NCBI RefSeq assembly: GCF_000218485.1
Contig: NZ_AFPB01000138.1
Location: 1 to 64,000, forward strand
Length of the DNA stretch: 64,000 nt
Source of the DNA: Aquimarina agarivorans
Lineage (GTDB): Bacteria; Bacteroidota; Bacteroidia; Flavobacteriales; Flavobacteriaceae
Direction of reading: 5' to 3'
The notes under the pieces were generated by a model. That model was not told the origin of the DNA. It worked only from the letters and a program-made list of their open reading frames with translations, and did no database searches. This document shows, piece by piece, positions 26,233-35,258 of the stretch (position 1 is its first letter; every line of letters starts with the position of its first letter). The position numbers and the translations under genes are program-made.

Positions 26233-26598
26233 CTAAATGACTTTGGTTTTCATAACTGTTGCTATGGAGAGCGCATTAGTTTTTAATTTGTCAGAAATTG
26301 TTCCACAAAAGTAACGATCTACCGTTTTATTTAATAAGAAAAGCCAATGATCAAAATGAGAAAAATCCATTGTAGCTTTTGAATGTATATTTTTGTGTAT
26401 TTCTAACAGGTTTTTGGTATAGCTGCCTTTGTGAAATAGATTATATTCCCAAAAATCAATAATAATAGGGAGGTGTGTTTGTAAGTTAATGGCGACAACC
26501 TCAGTAAAAAAGTATCCAATCTTTGGGTCGCTCATTGCGATTTCGTAAAAAGAATTGAATAAAAATTCTAAATCAGCACGGTTTTGGATATCAGTCAT
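26233..26598 (-). CDS. group III truncated haemoglobin
   Basis: This 121-residue 2-over-2 globin has DLEFLFNSFYEIAMSDPKIG and YFFTEV at the A/B/E helices. The group III feature LPIIIDFWEYNLFHKGSY is present, and the proximal His lies in the F helix (DFSHFDHWLFLLNKTVD). Group III members bind O2 or NO tightly and are linked to redox or nitrosative tolerance. It lies 40 bases upstream of the KAS III gene on the same strand and 60 bases downstream of a SUKH-like gene. The arrangement suggests loose clustering rather than a shared function. Confidence 0.9.
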   Translation of the reverse strand: MTDIQNRADLEFLFNSFYEIAMSDPKIGYFFTEVVAINLQTHLPIIIDFWEYNLFHKGSYTKNLLEIHKNIHSKATMDFSHFDHWLFLLNKTVDRYFCGTISDKLKTNALSIATVMKTKVI

Positions 26599-26658
26599 TA
26601 GCGATACAGTCTAAATTTTTACTATTGATAATATAGGTGCATTTTTTGGATGCTACAC

Positions 26659-27240
26659 TTATGAATTGAATTTGTTAAAATCAGAAGGATCAAAATCTGC
26701 AAATAACAAAGGCATTTTTTGAAAAAACTCTTGCTCTTCAGGGCTAGTAATTTCTGGGAAAAGCTTAGGGGTAGCTTTTGTCATTTGCCAATACCAAAAT
26801 CCACGAGATTTGATGAGTAGTTCAAAGTATTCATTAAAATTAGAAGCAATTGGACAATAGTTGTCATCACCATCTTTAAAATATATTGGGTTTGAATCAT
26901 TTTTAGGATCAAACCATAATCCGCAATTGGCTTCAGCTATAAAATAATCAAAGCCTAGGTACCTAGGATCAATATATTCCGATGGCTTTGTAAAAACAGT
27001 TCCTGCTGGGGCAATTTGAATATTACCATAGCTATCTCTGTCCTCATAAGAATCTTTTAAATCCCATTCAATTTCAAAACCATCCATTTCAGTATAGAAA
27101 TTGATGATAGTGGGGTCAATTTTAGAATAAATGCCTAAATCAAAAGCCTGAGGTGATCTAATGTTAAATTTTTTTAATATTACTAACGGATGAGATTCCA
27201 ATTCTTTTTTTAGGGATACTAATCTTTTGGTAAATAACAT
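26659..27240 (-). CDS. SMI1/KNR4 (SUKH-1)-like protein
   Basis: This 193-residue protein has the SUKH-1 layout. An opening helix leads to INFYTEMDGFEIEW, then IQIAPAGTVFTKP, GFDYFIAEANCGLWF and FKDGDDNYCPIASNFNEYFE. The family includes immunity proteins for contact-dependent and polymorphic toxins, but also many house-kept proteins. No toxin gene is visible nearby. The C-terminal 40 residues (SPEEQEFFQKMPLLFADFD) are not part of the core fold. It begins 11 bases downstream of gcvP and is probably co-transcribed. I would not call it an immunity gene on this evidence. Confidence 0.65.
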   Translation of the reverse strand: MLFTKRLVSLKKELESHPLVILKKFNIRSPQAFDLGIYSKIDPTIINFYTEMDGFEIEWDLKDSYEDRDSYGNIQIAPAGTVFTKPSEYIDPRYLGFDYFIAEANCGLWFDPKNDSNPIYFKDGDDNYCPIASNFNEYFELLIKSRGFWYWQMTKATPKLFPEITSPEEQEFFQKMPLLFADFDPSDFNKFNS

Positions 27241-27251
27241 TTTATTACATT

Positions 27252-29465
27252 TTAAGCATATGCTTCAATAGGAGTACAGCTGCAAACTAAATTTCTATCC
27301 CCGTGTGCTTCATCAATTTTATTTACACTTGGCCAAAACTTATTTTCCTTTACAAAATCTAATGGATATGCAGCCTGGTTTCGGCTGTAAGGGAAATTCC
27401 AAACATCATCCGTAAGCATAGTTAGTGTATGAGGTGCATTTTTTACAATGTTATTAGGTTCATCAATATTAGCTTGTTTAATTTCTTTTCTGATAGCAAT
27501 CATTGCTTCGCAAAAACGATCTAATTCTAGCAAACTTTCACTTTCCGTAGGTTCAATCATTAATGTGCCCGCTACAGGGAATGAAACAGTAGGTGCATGA
27601 AAACCATAATCCATTAATCGCTTTGCTATATCGGAAACTTCAATGCCTTGCTCTTTAAAAGGCCTGCAGTCAATAATCAATTCATGTGCAGCCCTATTCA
27701 TGATGCCAGAGTATAAAGTGTCGTAGTGCCCCGCAAGTCGCTCTTTGATATAGTTGGCATTTAAAATTGCATATTCAGTAGCTTGTGTAAGTCCTTTTGC
27801 TCCAAGCATTTTAATGTATCCGTATGAAATTAAACAAGCTAAAGCTGAACCAAACGGAGCTGCTGAAATTGCTGATATTGCTTTTGTGCCGCCAGTTTTA
27901 ATTATCGGATTGCCCGGTAAAAAAGGGACTAATTGTTCGGCAACACAAATTGGACCTACACCAGGCCCTCCGCCACCGTGCGGAATTGCAAAAGTTTTAT
28001 GCAAGTTTAAATGACAAACATCAGCGCCAATAGCGCCTGGATTAGTCAGGCCAACCTGTGCATTCATATTTGCGCCATCCATGTATACCTGGCCTCCGTG
28101 GTGATGTATAATGCTGGTTATTTCTTTAATTTCAGATTCAAAAACCCCGTGAGTAGACGGGTAAGTGACCATCAAGGCAGCTAAGTTGTCTTTATGTAAC
28201 TCCGCTTTTTCGCGTAAATCGTTTATGTCGATATTGCCATTATCAGCTGCTTTTGTAACTACTACCTTCATCCCTGCCATTACTGCTGAAGCGGGGTTGG
28301 TGCCATGTGCTGATGAAGGTATTAAGCAAATATTACGGTGGTGATCTCCATTATTTTCATGATAAGCCCTAATTGCCATTAAGCCAGCAAATTCCCCTTG
28401 TGCTCCAGAGTTTGGTTGCAATGACGTGGCGCTAAATCCAGTAATTTCTGATAACATTTTTTCAAGTTCAGAAAGCATTTGCTGATACCCTCCAACTTGT
28501 TCCAGTGGAGCAAATGGGTGTATATTATTCCATTGCGGATTGCTTAACGGAAGCATTTCTGCAGCAGCATTCAATTTCATAGTACATGAGCCTAATGCAA
28601 TCATGGAGTGGTTTAAGGACAGGTCTTTACGCTCTAATTTTTTAATATAGCGCATTAATTCAGTTTCCGAATGGTAGGATGTAAAGGTTTCGTGTTCTAA
28701 AAAAGGACTGAGTCTTTTGACGTTATTTTCAATTTTAGGATCAGTTACAAGTGTGGTTATTCCTTGGTGTTTCTTTTGAATAACAGAAGCAAAAACATTA
28801 CATATAGCGTTTATATCATCGATTGAAGTAGTTTCATTAATGGCTATGCAAACTGATTTTTCATTCGGATAATAAAAATTAAGCATTAATTTTTCTGCTG
28901 CTACTTTTATGTCCTTGCTATTTTCTACTTCAAAAAGTAAGGTGTCAAAAAATGAATCATTAAGTTGCTTGTAACCTAGTTTTTTCAGTTCATTTTCGGT
29001 AGTTACCGCTTTTAAATGAATATCATTTGCTATAGCTTTAAGTCCATTTGGCCCGTGATAAACAGCATACATGCCTGCCATAACTGCAAGTAATACCTGA
29101 GCAGTACATATATTTGAAGTTGCTTTATCACGTTTTATGTGCTGTTCCCTTGTTTGCAAAGCCATGCGTAAGGCTCGATTGCCTAGGCGGTCTTTAGATA
29201 CGCCAATAATTCGCCCTGGAATATTGCGCTTGTAGGCTGCTTTGGTAGCAAAATAAGCAGCATGTGGGCCACCATACCCTAATGGAATACCGAAACGTTG
29301 CGTAGTGCCAACAACAACATCAGCTCCCATTTTTCCAGGACACTTTAAGCTTATCAGACTCATGATATCAGCGGCAAAAGCAACTTTAATATCGTTTTCT
29401 TTTGCTTTGGAAACAAAATTTGAGTAATCAAATACTTGTCCTGTTTTGCCTGGATATTGAAGCAA
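27252..29465 (-). CDS. gcvP: glycine dehydrogenase (decarboxylating), main C-terminal part of frameshifted gcvP
   Basis: This is the PLP-dependent P-protein of the glycine cleavage system. The second half holds the PLP lysine in [19 protein letters not shown], plus [18 protein letters not shown] and [16 protein letters not shown]. The frame reads back beyond the first Met (29465) to about 29610, where it meets the N-terminal part at 29549-30097 in another frame. Adding one A to the seven-A run at 29610-29616 (minus strand) restores one protein of about 948 residues, the normal length. The break is therefore a single-base deletion or a sequencing/slippage artefact. A SUKH-like gene follows closely. 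Confidence 0.93.
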   Translation of the reverse strand: MLQYPGKTGQVFDYSNFVSKAKENDIKVAFAADIMSLISLKCPGKMGADVVVGTTQRFGIPLGYGGPHAAYFATKAAYKRNIPGRIIGVSKDRLGNRALRMALQTREQHIKRDKATSNICTAQVLLAVMAGMYAVYHGPNGLKAIANDIHLKAVTTENELKKLGYKQLNDSFFDTLLFEVENSKDIKVAAEKLMLNFYYPNEKSVCIAINETTSIDDINAICNVFASVIQKKHQGITTLVTDPKIENNVKRLSPFLEHETFTSYHSETELMRYIKKLERKDLSLNHSMIALGSCTMKLNAAAEMLPLSNPQWNNIHPFAPLEQVGGYQQMLSELEKMLSEITGFSATSLQPNSGAQGEFAGLMAIRAYHENNGDHHRNICLIPSSAHGTNPASAVMAGMKVVVTKAADNGNIDINDLREKAELHKDNLAALMVTYPSTHGVFESEIKEITSIIHHHGGQVYMDGANMNAQVGLTNPGAIGADVCHLNLHKTFAIPHGGGGPGVGPICVAEQLVPFLPGNPIIKTGGTKAISAISAAPFGSALACLISYGYIKMLGAKGLTQATEYAILNANYIKERLAGHYDTLYSGIMNRAAHELIIDCRPFKEQGIEVSDIAKRLMDYGFHAPTVSFPVAGTLMIEPTESESLLELDRFCEAMIAIRKEIKQANIDEPNNIVKNAPHTLTMLTDDVWNFPYSRNQAAYPLDFVKENKFWPSVNKIDEAHGDRNLVCSCTPIEAYA

Positions 29466-29548
29466 AACGCCAAAATAAGCAGCTGAAAAATCAAAAGCTT
29501 CATGATTGCCAACTACTATTTCAATACCTAAAGGAACTGCTCTGGTTT

Positions 29549-30097
29549 TTAATAATGAAATAGTTTGCGGTAAAGTTTCGGATGAAACAAAAAATTTACA
29601 AATACCTTCTTTTTTTGAGTTCTATTGCGTAATGCAAAAAGCATGGTCATTGCTTCTGCAGCAGCGGTACTTTCATCAAGCAAGGAAGCGTTAGCAAGTT
29701 CCATACCTGTAAGCTCCACAACCATTGTTTGGTAATTTAGTAAAGCCTCAAGCCTGCCCTGTGCAATTTCAGCCTGATATGGGGTATATGCTGTGTACCA
29801 ACCAGGATTTTCTAAAATATTACGCTGTATAACTGCAGGGACACATGCCTCATGATATCCTAATCCAATAAAGGATTTAAAAACTTTATTTTTTAAGCCT
29901 AATTCATGAATGTGTTTTAGGTACTCGTATTCGGAAATCGGCTGTTCAAGTTGCAGCGGATGTTGCAATCGAATGCCATCAGGGATGGTCTCGTAAATTA
30001 GTTGTTCTAAGTTGTTTACTTGAACAGTTTTTAGCATGGTTTGCAGTTCATTTTCAGAAACTCCTATATGTCGATTACTAAATTGAGGGACATTCAT
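29549..30097 (-). CDS. gcvP: glycine dehydrogenase, N-terminal part of frameshifted gcvP
   Basis: The first 165 residues or so are a normal GcvP start ([78 protein letters not shown]). After RNRTQKK the frame runs into about 20 non-homologous residues and stops. In the other frame the expected continuation ([18 protein letters not shown]) appears at once and runs into the C-terminal part. The two pieces are one gene. As read, neither half alone would be an active enzyme. Confidence 0.93.
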   Translation of the reverse strand: MNVPQFSNRHIGVSENELQTMLKTVQVNNLEQLIYETIPDGIRLQHPLQLEQPISEYEYLKHIHELGLKNKVFKSFIGLGYHEACVPAVIQRNILENPGWYTAYTPYQAEIAQGRLEALLNYQTMVVELTGMELANASLLDESTAAAEAMTMLFALRNRTQKKKVFVNFLFHPKLYRKLFHY

Positions 30098-30204
30098 GTG
30101 CTACTACATTGAATTTTACGCTGCAAAAATACACATATTATCTAGTAGATTTTAGAAAAAAATAACGTACAATTGTTAAGTTTTCAACTTTTACAAACGG
30201 TGTA

Positions 30205-31017
30205 ATGAGGCGTTTTCTAATGTCAATTTTTAGATTCTATATAGAAGCAAGTATCCATGTTTCGATAGCTATTTTTGCATTATTTCAAATATTCTTGTTA
30301 AAAAATAATCTTAATGCCTATTTGCCATTGTCAGCAGTTGTGCTATTTGGATCAATTACTGGGTATAATTTTGTTAAATATGCACCTTTGGCTAAGCTTC
30401 ATCATCGTAGTTTAACCGCTTTTTTAAGGGGAATTCAGTTTTTTTCGTTTTTAAGTTTTTTGCTTTTGGTTTTTTATGGGGCGCAATTACCAATACAAAC
30501 ATTATTAGTTTTTGCCCTGGGTGGAGCATTGATTTTTTTATATGCTATCCCTGTAGTTGTGAGTAAAAATTTAAGGTCGTTTTCAGGAGCAAAAATTTAT
30601 GTGGTAGCTTTATGTTGGGTGCTTACAGTGGTGATTGCGCCAACAGTTCATTTTGGTTTAAAAACGGATTGGAAATTTGTAATGCACTGTTTGCAAATAT
30701 TTGTGCTTGTTGTAGCGTTAATTATTCCTTTTGATATCCGGGATTTAAAATATGATACTGAAAATTTGCGCACACTTCCTCAGGTTTTTGGAGTAAAAAA
30801 GGCAAAAATTATAGCGGGGATTTTACTAGTTTTATTTGTAATAATAGAAATTGCGATACAAAAAAAGCCTGAGAGTTTTTGGATTTCAGGCTTGGTGAGT
30901 TTTATGACCGTGTCTTTTATTTACAATACAAAAGACACTAATCCTAAATATTACTGTTCATTTTTTATAGAATCAATCCCAATAGTATATTGGATGTTTG
31001 TGGGATTAATTGCCTGA
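30205..31017 (+). CDS. UbiA-like polytopic membrane protein
   Basis: This 270-residue protein has about eight hydrophobic helices, the layout of UbiA-type aromatic prenyltransferases. The second aspartate motif region is recognisable as IPFDIRDLKYDTENLRTLPQ followed by VFGVKKAKII. The position of the first motif reads ITGYNFVKYAP, which lacks the usual NDxxDxxxD aspartates. It may therefore be a non-catalytic or divergent member. It is divergent from gcvP and overlaps the 3' end of an opposite-strand anti-sigma-like gene by 12 bases. The start may be the ATG at 30220 (MSIFRF) instead. Confidence 0.7.
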   Translation: MRRFLMSIFRFYIEASIHVSIAIFALFQIFLLKNNLNAYLPLSAVVLFGSITGYNFVKYAPLAKLHHRSLTAFLRGIQFFSFLSFLLLVFYGAQLPIQTLLVFALGGALIFLYAIPVVVSKNLRSFSGAKIYVVALCWVLTVVIAPTVHFGLKTDWKFVMHCLQIFVLVVALIIPFDIRDLKYDTENLRTLPQVFGVKKAKIIAGILLVLFVIIEIAIQKKPESFWISGLVSFMTVSFIYNTKDTNPKYYCSFFIESIPIVYWMFVGLIA

Positions 31018-31293
31018 CTGTTGTTTTGCAAGTTCTTTTTCAAACATCGTTTCAAGGCTATTTTTTTCATTCACTTCCATAGCGCAACTAGGTGCTTTTC
31101 CTTCTTGCATTGCTTTTGTAAGCTTGTTATTGCTTGAAACATATTTTTGACATACTTTACAAAATATCAAGTGTATACTTAATTTGATTTTTTCTAACAA
31201 AGTAGCTTCATTGTATTGTGATTTATCACAAACGTGCTGAGCCTCATCACAAGGTATGAATAGTTTATAGTTTTTTTTCATCGACATACTCAT
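31006..31293 (-). CDS. small zinc-finger protein, probable anti-sigma partner
   Basis: This 95-residue cytoplasmic protein with no membrane helix lies 9 bases downstream of an ECF sigma gene. It carries an H-x3-C-x2-C pattern (SIHLIFCKVCQKYVSSN), the signature of zinc-binding anti-sigma (ZAS-like) domains. Additional cysteines are at IPCDEAQHVC and APSCAME. The combination suggests a soluble redox- or metal-sensitive antagonist of the sigma factor. The family name is not certain. Its last 12 bases overlap the convergent UbiA-like gene. Confidence 0.7.
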   Translation of the reverse strand: MSMSMKKNYKLFIPCDEAQHVCDKSQYNEATLLEKIKLSIHLIFCKVCQKYVSSNNKLTKAMQEGKAPSCAMEVNEKNSLETMFEKELAKQQSGN

Positions 31294-31302
31294 AATAATT
31301 TT

Positions 31303-31857
31303 TTAAAACCAATTTTTTTCCATGCAAGATGCCATTGCAGTTCTTGCTCTGTGGATGATTACCCATAAGTTAGACGCTGTAATATTAAATTCATTACAAA
31401 TAGTTTCAGTATCAAAATTATCAATGGTTTTCATTCTAAAAATTGTGGCTTGCTTATCAGGTAAGCTATCTAGGCAGTTGTTGATGGCTTTCCCTAACTC
31501 GCTATTTTCAATTTTGTTTTCGGCATTAGATGCGTAAGGGTCTGCAACGCGTTCTTCCAACCAGTCACCTTCGGTTTCGGAATCAGAATTATAGGCCATA
31601 CGTACTTCTGCTTTGCCTTTATTACTATTTATTTTTCGGTAGTGGTCAATTATTTTTCTTTTTAAAATTGAAATTAACCAAGTACGTTCAGAAGCTTCCC
31701 CTTTAAAATTTTTCATTGAGCGTAATCCAGCAAAAAAAGTCTCTTGAACAATATCTTTGGCAATTTCTCGATCATCAACACGAACAATAGTATAATTAAA
31801 TAAGTAATCACTATACTTTTTTATCCATGTATTGGGGTTTAATTGATGTTCAGCCAT
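31303..31857 (-). CDS. ECF-type RNA polymerase sigma factor
   Basis: This 184-residue sigma-70 family protein has region 2 (SDYLFNYTIVRVDDREIAKD, IVQETFFAGLRSMKNFKGEA) and region 4 (SLPDKQATIFRMKTIDNFDT, FNITASNLWVIIHRARTAM). Regions 1 and 3 are absent, as in ECF sigmas. The WLISILKRKIIDHYRK stretch at the end of region 2 is typical. It is followed after 9 bases by a small zinc-finger protein that is its likely anti-sigma factor. Target promoters are not identifiable here. Confidence 0.92.
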   Translation of the reverse strand: MAEHQLNPNTWIKKYSDYLFNYTIVRVDDREIAKDIVQETFFAGLRSMKNFKGEASERTWLISILKRKIIDHYRKINSNKGKAEVRMAYNSDSETEGDWLEERVADPYASNAENKIENSELGKAINNCLDSLPDKQATIFRMKTIDNFDTETICNEFNITASNLWVIIHRARTAMASCMEKNWF

Positions 31858-31900
31858 TTTTTTTTATAAGTATCAAATGTACTAAATAAATACTTTTAAA

Positions 31901-33919
31901 TTATGCAAGTCCAGCTCTTTTAAGCAAGGCTTCATTAGTGGGCTTTTTCCCTCTAAAGTTTTTGTATAATGTTGCAGGATGTTCAGTACCACCTTTTTCA
32001 AGTATCTCTAATTTAAATTTGGTGGCTATTTCCTTATTGAAAATACCATTTTCTTTAAAATAAGCAAAAGCATCGGCATCTAAAACTTCAGCCCATTTGT
32101 AAGAGTAGTAACCTGAAGAATATCCGCCTTGGAAAATATGAGCAAACGAGGTACTCATACAATTTTCAGCCACATCGGGATATAATTGTGTGTTTTTAAA
32201 AGCTTCCATTTCAAAATCTTTTACATTAAAATCACCTTTTGGGGGTGTTGTATGCCAAGCCATATCTAGTAATCCAAAACTTAACTGTCGTAGTGTTGCC
32301 ATACCTTCATGAAAGGTTGCTGATTCTTTAATTTTTTTTATGTATTCCATGGGGATAAGCTCACCAGTTTCGTAATGATGAGCAAAAAGTTCTAATGCTT
32401 CTTTTTCAAAGCACCAGTTCTCCATAATTTGACTTGGTAACTCAACAAAATCCCAAAAAACACTTGTTCCTGATAGGCTTGGATAAGTGGTGTTGGCTAA
32501 CATGCCATGCAAAGCGTGACCAAATTCGTGAAACAAGGTAGTAACTTCATTAAAAGTAAGTAACGATGGTTTTGTTTCAGTAGGCCGGGTAAAATTACAA
32601 ACAATTGAAATGTGCGGCCTTTCGTTATGATTGTTTTTTATTTGCTGGGATTTGTATGAGGTCATCCATGCTCCGGCACGTTTACCAGGTCTAGGATGAA
32701 AATCAGTATATAATAAGGAGATGAATTTCCCATTCGAATTGTACACATTGTACACCGTTACTTCATTATGATATTTGTCGGCTGTATGATTTTCTTCAAA
32801 ATTTAAATCAAATAATTTTCCAGCTACAGCAAAAGCACCATTTAAAACATGTTCAAGTTTAAAATAGGGTTTAAGGGTTTCATCATCCAAATTAAACAGC
32901 TTTTGTTTTAGTTTTTCGCTGTAATATGCACCATCCCATTTTTGAAGCGTTTCAATTCCGTCCAAATCCTTGGCAAAATCAGTCAGGTTCTCAAATTCGG
33001 TTTTAGCTGCTGGAGTTGCTTTTTCAAGTAAATCTTTTGAAAAAGAAAGTACATTGTCGGCAGTTTGAGCCATGCGCTCCTCTAAAGTGAAATGGGCGTG
33101 AGTTTTATACCCTAGTAAATTGGCTCTTTCAAAGCGAAGTGTTGCAATTTCTTTAATGAGTTTTTCATTATTAAATTGATTATCCTTAAAACTTTTTGCA
33201 CCAAAAGCAATCGCTAATTTTTTTCTGAGTGCTCTATTTTCAGCATACTTCATAAAAGGAATATAACTAGGATAATCTAATGTTATTAACCAGCCTTCTT
33301 TATCTTTATTTTTAGCTAAATTTTTTGCGGCTTCTTTTGTGCCCTCAGGTAGTCCTTTTAAATCACTTTCGTTAGTAAGTAGCAATTCAAAATTATTAGT
33401 ATCTGCTAGAAGGTTTTGCCCAAATTGAAGTGTTTTTTGTGAAAGTTCTTTATCAATTTTACGAAGCGCCTCTTTTTGCTCAATATTTAATAGGGCACCA
33501 TTTCTAGTGAAGGATTTGTAATGTTTGTCTAGTAATTGAAGTTGCTCTTTAGTTAGCTTTAATGAGTTTTTTGCATCAAAAACTTGCTTAACTTTTTTAA
33601 ACAATGTTTCATTTAAGGTAACGTCATTACTAAATTCAGAAAGCATTGGAGAAACCTCCTGAGCAATTTTTTGAATTTCGTCATTAGTTTCAGCGCTATT
33701 TAAATTAAAAAATACACTGGAAACCCTACCTAAAAGTGCGCCACCATAATCAAGGGCTTCAATAGTATTGGTAAAAGTAGGAGGTGCTTTTGATTGGCAA
33801 ATACCTTCAATTTCACTTTTTGCTAATTCTATAGCGTTTTTAAAAGCGGGTAAAAAATGGGAGGTTTTAATTTTTGAAAAAGGTGCCTGATCGAATATTG
33901 TTAAAAGAGGATTGCTCAT
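31901..33919 (-). CDS. M3 family zinc metallopeptidase (peptidyl-dipeptidase Dcp/oligopeptidase A type)
   Basis: This 672-residue M3 peptidase cleaves short peptides. The zinc site is TLFHEFGHALHGML (HExxH), with the downstream Glu in VELPSQIMENW. C-terminal elements FQGGYSSGYYSYKWAEVLD and DADAFAYFKENGIF are those of the Dcp/PrlC group. No signal peptide is seen: it begins MSNPLLTIFDQAPFSKIKTS. That makes it cytoplasmic, like OpdA or Dcp. It ends 44 bases upstream of the sigma-factor gene on the same strand, with no terminator seen between them. Confidence 0.94.
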   Translation of the reverse strand: MSNPLLTIFDQAPFSKIKTSHFLPAFKNAIELAKSEIEGICQSKAPPTFTNTIEALDYGGALLGRVSSVFFNLNSAETNDEIQKIAQEVSPMLSEFSNDVTLNETLFKKVKQVFDAKNSLKLTKEQLQLLDKHYKSFTRNGALLNIEQKEALRKIDKELSQKTLQFGQNLLADTNNFELLLTNESDLKGLPEGTKEAAKNLAKNKDKEGWLITLDYPSYIPFMKYAENRALRKKLAIAFGAKSFKDNQFNNEKLIKEIATLRFERANLLGYKTHAHFTLEERMAQTADNVLSFSKDLLEKATPAAKTEFENLTDFAKDLDGIETLQKWDGAYYSEKLKQKLFNLDDETLKPYFKLEHVLNGAFAVAGKLFDLNFEENHTADKYHNEVTVYNVYNSNGKFISLLYTDFHPRPGKRAGAWMTSYKSQQIKNNHNERPHISIVCNFTRPTETKPSLLTFNEVTTLFHEFGHALHGMLANTTYPSLSGTSVFWDFVELPSQIMENWCFEKEALELFAHHYETGELIPMEYIKKIKESATFHEGMATLRQLSFGLLDMAWHTTPPKGDFNVKDFEMEAFKNTQLYPDVAENCMSTSFAHIFQGGYSSGYYSYKWAEVLDADAFAYFKENGIFNKEIATKFKLEILEKGGTEHPATLYKNFRGKKPTNEALLKRAGLA

Positions 33920-34096
33920 TAGATGCTTTTTTATAAAAAATAATGCAGACCAAGATAAAAACTTATAAATTCAATTTCAATGATTGGTTTCATTAAATTT
34001 TAGTTGTATCTTAGAATATACGTGAAATTTTAGTGTAAGAAAAAACGAATTTTTTTTTAAAAAAAGTTATTTTAACGAATAATAATGCATTTAGTC

Positions 34097-34126
34097 TTGT
34101 TTATTCAATATTTTATCTTATATTTG
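34097..34126 (+). promoter_or_regulatory. promoter of candidate small RNA 1
   Basis: TTG (34097-34099), 19 bases, TATATTTG (34119-34126) fits the TTTG-N19-TAnnTTTG consensus closely. No start codon with a long frame follows. Confidence 0.7.
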
Positions 34127-34131
34127 AATGT

Positions 34132-34248
34132 GTAAAAAACGGATCTTACGAAGTTTTGTGTAATATATTTAAGTTGGTTAATAATATTTATTCTTCATAA
34201 AGTAAGGTCCAACTTTAAAAAAAGCTATTCATTTTGAATAGCTTTTTT
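34132..34248 (+). ncRNA. candidate structured small RNA 1
   Basis: The predicted start is about 6 bases after the -7 element. The transcript would be about 117 nt. It contains the helix AAGTTGG (34171-34177) with CCAACTT (34209-34215), and ends in the terminator hairpin AAAGCTATTC / GAATAGCTTT plus T-run (34221-34248). The 16-mer ATATTTAAGTTGGTTA (34165-34180) recurs exactly in the second unit at 34390-34405. I do not match it to a named RNA family. Confidence 0.5.
34221..34248 (+). terminator. terminator of candidate small RNA 1
   Basis: A perfect 10-bp stem with loop ATTTT is preceded by an A-run and followed by a T-run, so it could also serve the opposite strand. Confidence 0.85.
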
Positions 34249-34337
34249 GTTTTTGCATAAAATTTAGTCTACAATATGTGGGTTGACCTATTTTACTGCC
34301 TTTTATCGATTTTGTATTGTATATTATTTATCAATGA

Positions 34338-34367
34338 TTTGAAAAACATAAGGTTGCATTATTTTTG
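34338..34367 (+). promoter_or_regulatory. promoter of candidate small RNA 2
   Basis: TTTG (34338-34341), 18 bases, TATTTTTG (34360-34367) is one base short of the usual spacing but otherwise matches. Confidence 0.55.
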
Positions 34368-34372
34368 TCTTG

Positions 34373-34461
34373 GCTTTTTAGTTGTGTTAATATTTAAGTT
34401 GGTTACTTTTTTAACCTATGAAGTCAAAAGAAAAGTGGATACGTTTTGTATCCACTTTTAA
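34373..34461 (+). ncRNA. candidate small RNA 2
   Basis: This short unit of about 90 nt carries the second copy of ATATTTAAGTTGGTTA (34390-34405), a small hairpin GGTTA/TAACC (34401-34416) and a perfect 12-bp terminator-like stem at 34431-34459. A 61-codon frame (34276-34461) spans promoter and terminator, and I judge it non-coding. Confidence 0.4.
34431..34459. terminator. terminator-like hairpin of candidate small RNA 2
   Basis: AAAAGTGGATAC / GTATCCACTTTT is a perfect 12-bp stem with loop GTTTT. The terminal T-run is only four bases. Confidence 0.75.
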
Positions 34462-34694
34462 AAGTATTGTTTATATTGTAGTTCAATAAGGTTGTTGTAG
34501 ACTATTATCAGCTTTTGCACAAATAACTTATCTAAGGGGGTAGTTATAAATAAAGCAGTTGGTTTTACGAGATAACCTTATTTTAGAACCATTTTAATCA
34601 ATAATATAGCCTAATTCCAAGCGTACAGAATGCAATACTAGCGATGCTTACTATCTGTATACTTGTATTAACTGACCTCCTCCTAACATAATTG

Positions 34695-35183
34695 TTATTT
34701 AGTTTTAAGTTCGTCTGCCGTTTGTAGCACTTTTTCTCTCAAAGATTTTTTGTACTCTAAAATTCTTTTTTGAATTTTCTCACTTTTAGTTCCTAATATT
34801 TGCGAGGCAAGTATGCCAGCGTTAAGAGCGCCGTCCAAGGCCACGGTAGCAACGGGCACACCACCAGGCATTTGTAATATTGATAAAATAGAATCCCAAC
34901 CATCAATTGAATTCCTGGATTTAACGGGTACGCCAATTACAGGTAATGGTGACATGGAGGCTACCATGCCAGGTAAATGAGCTGCGCCTCCTGCTCCAGC
35001 TATTATAACTGAAATTCCTCTTAAGTGAGCGTTAGATGAGTATTCAATTAATTTTTCGGGGGTACGGTGAGCAGATACGATATCAACTTCGGTTTCAATT
35101 GCCATTTCTTGCAAAAAATCAATAGCTTGTTGCATTACAGGTAAGTCGCTTTTGCTTCCCATGATTACTCCTACTTTATCCAT
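34695..35183 (-). CDS. purE: 5-(carboxyamino)imidazole ribonucleotide mutase
   Basis: This class I PurE (162 residues) converts N5-CAIR to CAIR in purine synthesis. Motifs include VGVIMGSKSDLPVMQQAIDF, IVSAHRTPEKLIEY and IIAGAGGAAHLPGMVASMSP, with PVIGVPVKS and LSILQMPGGVPVATVALDGA downstream. It follows purK by 75 bases on the same strand; the two enzymes act in sequence and are normally paired. No frameshift or unusual residue is seen. Confidence 0.97.
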   Translation of the reverse strand: MDKVGVIMGSKSDLPVMQQAIDFLQEMAIETEVDIVSAHRTPEKLIEYSSNAHLRGISVIIAGAGGAAHLPGMVASMSPLPVIGVPVKSRNSIDGWDSILSILQMPGGVPVATVALDGALNAGILASQILGTKSEKIQKRILEYKKSLREKVLQTADELKTK

Positions 35184-35258
35184 GTGTAATTTTATAACGT
35201 ATTATCTAATCTTTTGATTAATATGAATTTGGCTTACTAAGTTAATGAAATAATGCAT

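Larger units (their letters stand above)
33920..34694. other. 775-base intergenic region with two promoter-terminator units
   Basis: No credible protein gene is seen. Two consecutive plus-strand units occur, each a Bacteroidota-type promoter followed about 100-150 bases later by a hairpin terminator (see the two ncRNA entries). The rest (34465-34694) shows nothing that I can name. Confidence 0.5.

Noticed and set aside
26659-27240. Toxin immunity gene
   Set aside because: The SUKH-like fold alone is not enough; no toxin or polymorphic secretion gene is beside it.
34276-34461. A 61-codon hydrophobic frame
   Set aside because: It spans a promoter-like element and ends inside a perfect terminator stem; the composition is what AT-rich noncoding DNA gives.
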